64,000 nt of DNA from Bradyrhizobium sp. CIAT3101 (GTDB lineage Bacteria > Pseudomonadota > Alphaproteobacteria > Rhizobiales > Xanthobacteraceae). A program made the translations under genes and the position numbers. Positions 16,991-23,637 of the stretch are shown in pieces. The notes under the pieces are model-generated. The model was not told where the DNA came from and searched no databases. It saw only the letters and a program-made list of their open reading frames with translations. The stretch covers positions 4,733,001-4,797,000 of the forward strand of contig NZ_CP121634.1 of the NCBI RefSeq assembly GCF_029714945.1. Reading direction: 5' to 3'. Each line of letters begins with the position of its first letter. Within the stretch, counting starts at the first letter, position 1.

Positions 16991-18145
16991 TCAGGAGCGC
17001 GACTTCAACCGCGCGAGCCTCGCCGCAATCTCCTTGTTGCGATGCAACGCGCTGAGCTCGTCGATGTCGCTGGAATAAGGAATGCCCGGCGGCACGCCGG
17101 TGACGCGGGCCACTGCCCTGCCCGCGCGCAACGCCTTGCCCGCCGCGGACGTGCCGCCACGTTTGCGGGGCGAGGTCGAGGCCTGGTGGCTGGCCGCCGC
17201 CTCGCTCTTCTCCAGATCGACGCGCCGCTGCTCGGCATCCTGGAGCGCCGAGAGCACCGCACGCAGCGACGTCACGCATTGCTCGATCTTCTCGTTGTTC
17301 TCGTCGATGGCGCGGGAGAGCACCTCGAACTGCGCTTCCAGGTCCATCTGCCGCGCGATGCCGGCGCGGGCAAGATCGTCGCGGCCATCTGCGATCGCAC
17401 CCTCAATCTTGGCGGCGAGATCGGTCATCTCGCGTTCGATCTCGGTGCGGCGCGCATTGAGGCGATATTCCTCGGCGCGCGCGGCCGCGAGCGCATCGCG
17501 CGCCTCGCTCTCGGCACGCTCGATCTCGCGGATGGCCTGGCCGACCACTTTCAGCTTGTTGTTGCCTTCCGCCTGCTCGATCGCGTCATAGGCGATGCCG
17601 GCGATCAGACGTCCGACCCGGGACAGGAAATTTTCGGGAGCGGCAGCGATGGTATCCATAGCGTTCTCCTCCTCTGGCAGACTGTTCGGCGTGACGCCGT
17701 AGTGAACCTCGAAACCGTCGTCGGTGCGGATCAGGTGCGCGGGCACGCTCTGGCCCCAGCCCTCCGCGTAGCCGGCGTAGTCGAAGGGCACGCTGAAGCG
17801 TCCCTGTACGGTCGATATCGAAATCGTGGCCGGGCCTTTGATCTTGGCGAGCTTGTCGTCGAGCGGCAGGCGGCGGCCTTGTGCCGCGCGATAGTCGGCG
17901 CGGTCGCGCAGGCCCAGCGTCACCAGCCGCGACGGCAGCGCGGTCTCCTTGCGGATCGGCTCATAGGCATGGGCATGCAGCAGCACGACGTTGGAGCCCA
18001 CATTATGGGTCCGCGCGACCTCGTCGAGAATCTCCATCATGCGGTCATAGGCCTGGAACGTCGCCTCCATCGCGGCCTTGGCGGCCGGGTCAGGGGCTAG
18101 CCTGTAACGCAGCGCCGATGGCGCATGTCGGGGCGACGGGCTCAT
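16991..18145 (-). CDS. TnpB-like N-terminal region in frame with a PspA/IM30-family protein
   Basis: An uninterrupted 384-codon frame from ATG 18145 with two unlike halves. Residues 1-162 resemble the N-terminal half of TnpB/Cas12f-type nucleases. There is an LRYRLAPDP opening strand, a helical part containing LHAHAYEPIRKETALPSRLV, and a beta-barrel (WED-like) stretch LPLDDKLAKIKGP, then TISISTVQGRFSVPF, then LIRTDDGFEVHYGV. The RuvC and zinc-finger parts are absent. From Met163 the product is a PspA/IM30 coiled-coil protein (222 residues, MDTIAAAPENFLSRVGRLIA onward), which binds and protects the inner membrane. A strong AGGAGG lies 8 nt before codon 163, so the PspA part can be made alone as well as fused. 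Genes for YqiJ and flotillin follow. The TnpB resemblance is from memory of the family pattern, not a search. Confidence 0.75.
   Translation of the reverse strand: MSPSPRHAPSALRYRLAPDPAAKAAMEATFQAYDRMMEILDEVARTHNVGSNVVLLHAHAYEPIRKETALPSRLVTLGLRDRADYRAAQGRRLPLDDKLAKIKGPATISISTVQGRFSVPFDYAGYAEGWGQSVPAHLIRTDDGFEVHYGVTPNSLPEEENAMDTIAAAPENFLSRVGRLIAGIAYDAIEQAEGNNKLKVVGQAIREIERAESEARDALAAARAEEYRLNARRTEIEREMTDLAAKIEGAIADGRDDLARAGIARQMDLEAQFEVLSRAIDENNEKIEQCVTSLRAVLSALQDAEQRRVDLEKSEAAASHQASTSPRKRGGTSAAGKALRAGRAVARVTGVPPGIPYSSDIDELSALHRNKEIAARLARLKSRS
17668..17673 (-). promoter_or_regulatory. strong internal ribosome-binding site for the PspA start at 17659
   Basis: AGGAGG on the minus strand, 8 nt upstream of ATG 17659, inside the coding frame of the TnpB-like segment. 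Its quality argues that translation of the PspA protein normally starts here (222 residues), even though the upstream frame runs into it without a stop codon. Confidence 0.75.
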
Positions 18146-18603
18146 GGAAAGCACTAAAGCACCATTTTGGTGCTTTACAAGGGGGGAGCTCAATCACGTT
18201 CCACTGATCCTGATGCACTCGGAGGGTTAGTCGCTGTCGCCCGGGGCTGCGTTCAAGGCGCGCCATCACCTCTAAATCACCGCGGATCAAGACTTCTTGC
18301 ACGCGCGGGTTGCAATTTTACGGAAAGTCCCTGCGGACCCGGAACAGGATGCGGTGTGGGCGCGGCCGTCTCCCAACCGTCACGCCCCCTCTGACCGGGG
18401 GTGAGGTGAAGGAGGAATGCGTCAAATCAGAATTTCCGTAAAGGCGAATATGTTGCCGGGCGTGGATTGACGGGGGCGCGGTGTGCTTTGCCCGACGGCC
18501 AACACGAGGGATGGTGTTTTGTACGGGACTGCGCCATCAATCCGGAACGGGACTGTCCTCAAGCGTCCGCCGACAGCGCGGTTCGAGACCGGGAAACCCA
18601 TCG
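18146..18603. other. 458-nt divergent intergenic region
   Basis: Separates the PspA operon (-) from the receptor-like gene (+). Besides the dyad at 18155-18177 it contains a 10-bp inverted pair, TTTACGGAAA at 18317-18326 and TTTCCGTAAA at 18433-18442, 106 nt apart, and a GGGACTGTCC motif near 18551. I see no convincing gene here; short frames on both strands lack family features. Confidence 0.5.
18155..18177. promoter_or_regulatory. 9-bp dyad upstream of the TnpB-like/PspA operon
   Basis: TAAAGCACC and GGTGCTTTA form a perfect inverted repeat around a 5-nt AT-rich centre, 9 nt upstream of ATG 18145. A further partial copy, AAAGCAC at 18148-18154, lies between the dyad and the start codon, so the half-site occurs three times. 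It looks like an operator or leader hairpin controlling the operon; the binding factor is unknown. Confidence 0.55.
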
Positions 18604-19746
18604 ATGCCTCGTCCGCAACCGGCGACCAGCTCTCGCGCTCGAAGCGATCGGCTGCCCTGGTCGGTCGTAGCCAATGTCGTGCGCGGGCTGGTATGGGCAC
18701 TGCTCGTCTGCATGACCTGGTCGCCGGCTCAGGCCGAGACCGCCAAGCTCCGGGTGGCGACCCGCATCGTGCCGCCCATGGTCGTCGAGAAGAACGGCAC
18801 GCTGACCGGCTTCAGTATCGAGCTCTGGAACAGCATTGGCAGACAACTGAACCGCGAGACCGAATACGTCGTGTTGCCCGATGTGCGCGAATTGCTCGAT
18901 GCCGTGGGACATGGACAGGCCGATCTCGCCATCGCAGCCATCTCGATCACGTCGGAGCGGGAAGACAGATTCGACTTCTCTCAGCCGATCATGAACTCCG
19001 GCCTGCAGATTCTTGTTCGCGGCACGGCCGTGAATGTCGAGGCCAATCCGCTGCGCGAGCTGGCGCAACTGTTCTTCTCGCGCACCCTGCTGGTCTGGCT
19101 CGGCATCGCGCTTCTCCTGATCCTCGTGCCGGCGCATCTGATGTTCCTGGTCGAGCGCACGCATCACAGCGGGATCATTCCAACCAGGAACTATTTCCCG
19201 GGAATCTTCCATGCGATGTTCTGGGCGGCAGGCACGCTGGCCACCCAGGCGGATCAAATGCCACGGCACTGGATGGCGCGGATCGTCGCCGTGCTGTGGA
19301 TGTTCACGGGCGTCGTGTTCGTTGCCTTCTACACGGCGCAGCTGACGGCTTCACTGACCGTGCAACAGATCAAGGGACCGATTAACGGCCCGCAGGATCT
19401 CGTCGGCAAGACCGTCGGTACGACGCGAGGAAGCACCGCGACCGCCTATCTGAACGAGGTCAAGGCTCAGATGGTCGAGTTTGAGAAGGTCGACGACCTC
19501 TACAATGCCCTGTTGAACCACGAGATCGACGCGGTCGTGTTCGATGCACCCGCGCTGCTCTACTACACGACCCACGATGGCCGGGGATCGGCGCGGACCG
19601 TCGGCGAGGTGTTCCACAAGGAAGATTACGGCATCGTCTTTCCGACCGGCAGCCCGTTGCGCAAGCAGGTCAACGAAGCCCTGTTGGGGCTACGCGAGAG
19701 CGACAGGTACCAGAGGATCTATGAGGAATGGTTCGGCAAGCGCTAG
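18604..19746 (+). CDS. prokaryotic ionotropic glutamate receptor-like ligand-gated channel
   Basis: A 380-residue protein. After a signal sequence (residues about 20-45, ending SPAQA) comes the first lobe of an amino-acid-binding domain (LRVATRIVPPMV to about 150, with FSIELWNSI and ITSEREDRFDFSQPI). Then come a membrane helix M1 (about 162-184), a re-entrant pore segment (about 200-217), a second helix (about 225-250) ending in AFYTAQLTASLTVQQIKGPI, and finally the second lobe of the binding domain (LVGKTVGTTRGST to the end). YTAQLTASLT corresponds to the SYTANLAAFLT signature of eukaryotic glutamate receptors. The pore reads GTLATQAD, without the GYG filter of GluR0. ATG 18604 gives the signal peptide; the longer frame from 18481 does not. 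Confidence 0.85.
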   Translation: MPRPQPATSSRARSDRLPWSVVANVVRGLVWALLVCMTWSPAQAETAKLRVATRIVPPMVVEKNGTLTGFSIELWNSIGRQLNRETEYVVLPDVRELLDAVGHGQADLAIAAISITSEREDRFDFSQPIMNSGLQILVRGTAVNVEANPLRELAQLFFSRTLLVWLGIALLLILVPAHLMFLVERTHHSGIIPTRNYFPGIFHAMFWAAGTLATQADQMPRHWMARIVAVLWMFTGVVFVAFYTAQLTASLTVQQIKGPINGPQDLVGKTVGTTRGSTATAYLNEVKAQMVEFEKVDDLYNALLNHEIDAVVFDAPALLYYTTHDGRGSARTVGEVFHKEDYGIVFPTGSPLRKQVNEALLGLRESDRYQRIYEEWFGKR

Positions 19747-19984
19747 ATCGGCCTGCCGAAACGAGATCCAGTCGTGCGGGCCACGAGGCTCCGACAAATC
19801 AGATGATTTTGCTGCCAGACGAAACTGTTTCATAAATCTGACAGATATGATTCGACGACCTATCGGAATTGCGCCGGATATCCGCCATTCAACAGCTTCT
19901 CCGCAGCATATCAACAGGCCGGGCCTGACGGATTTGCGCTGACCGCACAAAGTACTTGCTGCGCACAAATCCACAGGGGGGCCG

Positions 19985-20248
19985 TCAGCCGCCCGCCTGG
20001 TCGAACACGGTGCGGCAAGCCTCGCTCAAGCTTGAGCGGTTACGGCGCAGGCAGGCCGTGATGGCGCGGACGTTGGGGATTTCACCGGCGCAGAGCCGGT
20101 AGACGTCGGGGGTGCAGGCCCGGCGCTGCTCCGGCGTGCCCTGCTGCGCACTCGCGGCGGTGGCGAACAGCGTCAGGAACAGCCCGACCGTTGAGGCGCG
20201 ACGCGCCCGGCTTCTCACACCCGCAAACCGCAAGAACCTCGCCTTCAT
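19985..20248 (-). CDS. 87-residue secreted Cys-rich protein
   Basis: Signal peptide (basic start, hydrophobic FLTLFATAASA, cleavage near AQQ) followed by a mature domain of about 52 residues with four cysteines: CTPDVYRLCAGEIPNVRAI, then TACLRRN, then EACRTVF. This C-x7-C...C-x13-C spacing is shared by a small secreted family common in Bradyrhizobium and related to eukaryotic-type Cys-rich repeats. The function is unknown. A perfect CRP-type palindrome lies 83 nt upstream of its start. Confidence 0.78.
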   Translation of the reverse strand: MKARFLRFAGVRSRARRASTVGLFLTLFATAASAQQGTPEQRRACTPDVYRLCAGEIPNVRAITACLRRNRSSLSEACRTVFDQAGG

Positions 20249-20330
20249 GACCAGTCTCCTGTCTGCCCTGCTCGCCCGGCCTGCGTTGGCCGGTGTGGGC
20301 GTATGGGTAGGAGGAATAAATCGCGCCGGA

Positions 20331-20346
20331 TGTGATCTCTTTCACA
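20331..20346. promoter_or_regulatory. CRP/FNR-family palindrome (TGTGA-N6-TCACA)
   Basis: A perfect 5+5 match to the classical CRP consensus, between the Cys-rich gene (-) and the 64-residue gene (+). It is 83 nt from the former start and 173 nt from the latter, so regulation of the minus-strand gene is more likely. The binding protein (a CRP-like cAMP receptor) is not encoded in this window. Confidence 0.55.
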
Positions 20347-20426
20347 CTGGCCGCTGCCTGGAGACGCCTAAAGTTCCATCCGGGGATCTCTGGGGATTTT
20401 TCAGGAATCGCTAACCAAACGGATCT

Positions 20427-20459
20427 CGATCGGCCGATCGTTAAAATGCGAACGATCGG
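20427..20459. promoter_or_regulatory. nested palindromes upstream of the 64-residue gene
   Basis: A perfect 14-bp palindrome (CGATCGGCCGATCG, 20427-20440) shares its right half with a second inverted repeat, CCGATCGTT and AACGATCGG around 8 nt (20434-20459). Three CGATCG units result, centred 60-90 nt upstream of ATG 20519. The arrangement suggests an operator with cooperative half-sites or an RNA that can switch between two hairpins. Confidence 0.45.
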
Positions 20460-20518
20460 GTCAATCGGGAAACAAACCGGCTTTGCGACAGTGCGCCATC
20501 CGCGTTCCGGAGGGTGTG

Positions 20519-20713
20519 ATGAGCGAAGCCGAATTCAACTTGATGCTGGAAGCCGTCCGCGACGCCATGATCAATGAAGATTTCGCGCCCGCGCCGGAGG
20601 AGGAATTCGTGCCCCGCTCGTGGAGCTTTTTCGCGACGCCCAAGGCCGCGAATGACAATGAGGGTGCCTGGCCCCTCGTGCCCTTTCCGGACGGCTGGTA
20701 CGCCGCCTGCTGA
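20519..20713 (+). CDS. 64-residue acidic hypothetical protein
   Basis: ATG 20519 preceded by GGAGG at about 20509-20513. The product is short and acidic, with an amphipathic N-terminal helix (MSEAEFNLMLEAVRDAMINE), a Pro/Glu stretch, and an aromatic C-terminus (RSWSFFATPKAANDN and PFPDGWYAAC). It has no signal peptide or membrane span. I do not recognise the family. The good ribosome-binding site and helix-forming composition support it as a real gene. Confidence 0.6.
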   Translation: MSEAEFNLMLEAVRDAMINEDFAPAPEEEFVPRSWSFFATPKAANDNEGAWPLVPFPDGWYAAC

Positions 20714-20758
20714 GACCTTCCGGCCCGACCTGATTGCGGGCCTCGGGGCCTGCTGCGA

Positions 20759-20905
20759 TCAATTCTTGACGCTATCCTCGTCGTCCCGCTGCGCCCGGTC
20801 GGGTGCAGCCGGCGGGAAGATGCTGTCATAGATCGCGCGCGCCTCGGCAATGAGGCGGGCCCGCTCCAGCTCGGATTTCGGGATAAATCGGACGATCTCG
20901 CCCAC
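20759..20905 (-). CDS. 48-residue hypothetical protein (GEIVRFIPKSELERARLI type)
   Basis: The frame is open far upstream through tRNA-Cys, but the real start is probably GTG 20905, preceded by GGAG at 6-nt spacing; ATG 20938 is an alternative. The product begins MGEIVRFIPKSELERARLIA and continues EARAIYDSIFPP, a short basic/helical peptide of a type I recall as frequent in Bradyrhizobium genomes. No known function. Confidence 0.55.
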   Translation of the reverse strand: MGEIVRFIPKSELERARLIAEARAIYDSIFPPAAPDRAQRDDEDSVKN

Positions 20906-21095
20906 GTGCTCTCCAGCGCTCGATTGTCGGGACTGCATCCCTTCGCAGATGCGAAGGTTGTGCCATCCGGCCTGAATCGAGGGTTTCCAGCAAGCCCCGG
21001 GCAAACCCGGTGGGCATGGCTCGGCCAGTTCCGTCCGCACCATCGGCGGAACGCGGCAAAACCAAAATTTATGCTGAAATATCAGAAGCTTGTGA

Positions 21096-21169
21096 TGGAG
21101 GCCACGACCAGAATTGAACTGGTGTACACGGTTTTGCAGACCGTTGCGTAACCACTCCGCCACGTGGCC
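21096..21169 (-). tRNA. tRNA-Cys (GCA)
   Basis: A 74-nt cloverleaf with acceptor stem GGCCACG/CGTGGCC, discriminator T and encoded CCA (21096-21098). The anticodon stem-loop ACGGTCTGCAAAACCGT gives GCA. The D arm GGCGGAGTGGTTACGC and T arm with CAGTTCAATTCTG are regular. The open frame that crosses it is not a gene. Confidence 0.97.
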
Positions 21170-21225
21170 CCGTAAGGGCGGAGCAATATAGGGGATCAAC
21201 GGCTTAGGCAACCCCGACCGGCCGG

Positions 21226-21978
21226 TTACACCTTGGCAGCCCCGAGGTATCTGGCAAGAATCTCCTCAGTCGTGCCCGCCGCGGTGATCCGCCCCTCCTC
21301 CAGCAGGATGGCGCGGTTGCAGCTGCTCTTGATCAGGTCGACGTCGTGCGAGGCCAGCACCAGGATGCCGGCGCGGGCCACGATCTCGTCGAGGCGCTGC
21401 CGCGCTTTTTTCCGGAAATGCTGGTCGCCGACGCCGATCCATTCGTCGAGCAGCACGATCTCGCCCTCGACGGCGGTGGCGACCGCAAAAATCAGGCGCA
21501 GCATCATGCCGCTGGAATAGGTCCGTAGCGGCAGGTCGAGCCGGTCGCCGAGCTCGGTGAATTCAGCGATCTCCGCGCGCCGCGCATCGATCTCGGTCCG
21601 CCGGGCACCGATCACCAGGCCGCGGCGCATGATGTTCTCGTAGCCGGTCGCCTCTTCGTCGAAGCCGGCCGACAGGTCGAACAGCGACAGGCAGCGGCCG
21701 AGCACGTCGATGCTGCCTGAGGTCGGATGGTAGATGCCGGCAAGGACCCGCAGCAGCGTTGTCTTGCCGGCGCCGTTGGCGCCGACGATGGCGACACGAT
21801 CCCCGGCACGGATGTCGAGGTCGATGCCATCGAGCGCAGTGACGATGTGCGGACGGGCTGCCTCGCGGCGCAAGGTCACGGCGCGAACGAAGCGGCTGCG
21901 CAGCGAACGGTCGCGGAACGACAGCACCGGAAACGTGACCGAGACGTTGCGCAGCACGATATGGGCCGTGGTGCTCAT
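21226..21978 (-). CDS. polysaccharide/O-antigen-type ABC transporter ATP-binding protein
   Basis: A 250-residue ATPase with Walker A (GANGAGKTT), signature TYSSGMMLRLIFA, Walker B (IVLLDEWI) and switch His (LASHDVDLI). The EWIGVGDQHFRKKA stretch after Walker B is characteristic of the KpsT/Wzt/TagH family that exports capsular or O-antigen polysaccharide. It starts 8 nt after its permease partner ends. A longer frame upstream is a shadow of the permease gene. No polysaccharide synthesis genes are next to it here. Confidence 0.9.
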   Translation of the reverse strand: MSTTAHIVLRNVSVTFPVLSFRDRSLRSRFVRAVTLRREAARPHIVTALDGIDLDIRAGDRVAIVGANGAGKTTLLRVLAGIYHPTSGSIDVLGRCLSLFDLSAGFDEEATGYENIMRRGLVIGARRTEIDARRAEIAEFTELGDRLDLPLRTYSSGMMLRLIFAVATAVEGEIVLLDEWIGVGDQHFRKKARQRLDEIVARAGILVLASHDVDLIKSSCNRAILLEEGRITAAGTTEEILARYLGAAKV

Positions 21979-21986
21979 CCCGCCCC

Positions 21987-22832
21987 TCACAGCCAATAGG
22001 CCACGCGGTGGCGGAATTTTGCGTAGCACCCCAGCCCGACGGCGGTGACGGCGATTGCGTAAGCCAGGCCGAGCAGCCATTGCTCCGCATCCATCGGCTG
22101 CGACAACAGCGGCCTGCGCACGAGATCGAGCAGCGTCGCGAACGGATTGACTCGCGTCAGCCAATGGAACGCGGTGCCGCGCACGCTGTCCTCGGTCCAG
22201 ATCACTGGCGTGAGGAAGAAGATGAATTGCAGGCCGCTCACGATCGCGGATCCGATGTCGCGAAAGCGCGCGCAGAGCATGCCAAGCGCAACCGAGCCGC
22301 CGAGCAGCACGACGAGCAGGATCGCAAAGCCCGGCACGACGAGCAGCATGCTCGCGTGCAGCGGCCAGGGCATCACGATGTAGAGCAGGACGACGATGAG
22401 GAGATGATGGGCGAAGATCAGCACGTTGCGCGCGATCATCTGCAGCACGTGCACGATCAGCGGTGCCGGCACCGCCTTGATCAGATGGCCGGAGGCCACG
22501 AAGATGTTGGAACCTTCCTGCAGCGTCGTGGCGATCAGCGTCCAGACGATCAGGCCAACCGCGAAGGACGGCAGGAAGGCGGTGATATCCTGCTTGAACA
22601 GCGCGGCGTAGACCGTGCCGACACTGACGATCGTCGCCGCAAGCGTCAGCGTGATCCAGAGCGGCCCGATCACGGTACGCCGGTAGCGCAGCGAAATGTC
22701 CATTAGGGCGAGCGTGCCCCAACGATCGAACTGCGCTGCCTGGGCCAGGATCTCCTTCGCTGCGCTCTGAATTCGGCTGCCCCTTCTGCTCCGGCTCGGA
22801 CGGTCTGTATCTGCCCGCTCCTGACAGGGCAA
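21987..22832 (-). CDS. ABC-2 type polysaccharide export permease (KpsM/Wzm-like)
   Basis: A protein of about 281 residues with a cytoplasmic N-terminus, the conserved LMDISLRYRRTVIGPLW motif before the first span, and about six membrane helices ending in the family-typical KFRHRVAYWL. It pairs with the ATPase gene downstream. The only upstream start that keeps the conserved N-terminal region is TTG 22832, which has no clear ribosome-binding site, so the true start remains uncertain. The substrate is unknown; exported lipid-linked glycans are usual for the family. Confidence 0.87.
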   Translation of the reverse strand: MPCQERADTDRPSRSRRGSRIQSAAKEILAQAAQFDRWGTLALMDISLRYRRTVIGPLWITLTLAATIVSVGTVYAALFKQDITAFLPSFAVGLIVWTLIATTLQEGSNIFVASGHLIKAVPAPLIVHVLQMIARNVLIFAHHLLIVVLLYIVMPWPLHASMLLVVPGFAILLVVLLGGSVALGMLCARFRDIGSAIVSGLQFIFFLTPVIWTEDSVRGTAFHWLTRVNPFATLLDLVRRPLLSQPMDAEQWLLGLAYAIAVTAVGLGCYAKFRHRVAYWL

Positions 22833-22860
22833 TCAACCGTACGGACGAGATCGGCTCACA

Positions 22861-23601
22861 TCAGGACCGTTTGCCGCGCCGGAAATCGCGTCGCCGGCCT
22901 TTCGGCGCCGGCTTTGGCGCCAGTTCCGGCATCTCGGCCTGAACTTCGCGGTAGCGCGTCAACAGCCGTTCAAAACTGGCGTTCAGCGTCTCGGCGATGT
23001 CGGGACGCCGCTCGAGGCCCGCCAGCAGCGTTGCGGCTGCCTCGATGGTCGACAGTCCGTCCTTGCGCGGCTCCTTGCGCAACCGCCCGTAGCGTGACGG
23101 GCGCTTCGGGTTGAGGATCACGCGTTGGCATTTCAGCATCCAGGGATTGCGCCACCACAACGCCTTGGCCTGGCTCCAGGTCCCGTCGAGCAGCACCACG
23201 CCTTCGAGCTTATTGAAGATGGCGCGCTGGTTGTCGGCGACCTCGCCCTTGCGGTTGAGCGCCACGATCTCGCTGTCCACATCGAGATCGGCGGCGCGGG
23301 ACGAGCCGAGATAGAGCACGGCCCAATGCGAGGCGTTCTCGATGGGGTACCCGAGTGCCTTGGACAGGCTCGGCCAGGACAGGCCGACGCGAACCGTGGC
23401 ATTCTCGAAGTGCTTGGCCAGCAGCCGCGCGGTCCCGAGCGCCCTGTCCTGCTCCTGCGGATGCTGGAGGATCAGGAGCGACAGCTCGTTCTCGATCGGT
23501 GTGACACTGTCGCAGATGCAGAGCGGCATCGGCTTTTGGCAATGCGGGCATTCGGGAATCGGCTCCGGCGCTGCGGCCGCGGTTTCAGCTGGGTTCGACA
23601 T
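22861..23601 (-). CDS. DTW-domain tRNA-uridine aminocarboxypropyltransferase
   Basis: A 246-residue protein with an N-terminal zinc-binding cluster (CPHCQKPMPLCIC) and the family motif DGTW in VVLLDGTWSQAKAL, followed by NPKRPSRYGRLRKEP and LSTIEAAATLL. DTW-domain proteins (TapT, TuaA and relatives) transfer the aminocarboxypropyl group of SAM to a uridine of tRNA, giving acp3U. The C-terminus is strongly basic, suited to RNA binding. It lies between the ABC exporter and the RND operon with no functional link evident. Confidence 0.88.
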   Translation of the reverse strand: MSNPAETAAAAPEPIPECPHCQKPMPLCICDSVTPIENELSLLILQHPQEQDRALGTARLLAKHFENATVRVGLSWPSLSKALGYPIENASHWAVLYLGSSRAADLDVDSEIVALNRKGEVADNQRAIFNKLEGVVLLDGTWSQAKALWWRNPWMLKCQRVILNPKRPSRYGRLRKEPRKDGLSTIEAAATLLAGLERRPDIAETLNASFERLLTRYREVQAEMPELAPKPAPKGRRRDFRRGKRS

Positions 23602-23637
23602 GTCGCCGCTATACGCTCGAAGCCGCGCTGCAACAAC

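Noticed and set aside
16991..18145. Complete IS200/IS605 element around the TnpB-like sequence
   Set aside because: No RuvC or zinc-finger region, no tnpA, and no flanking element ends can be seen; only the N-terminal half is present.
18090..18302. 70-codon minus-strand frame over the operator region
   Set aside because: It overlaps the start of the TnpB-like/PspA gene in another frame and reads through the dyad; no homology pattern.
20906..21211. N-terminal extension of the small minus-strand gene (150-codon frame)
   Set aside because: It runs straight through tRNA-Cys; a well-placed GGAG supports the GTG start at 20905.
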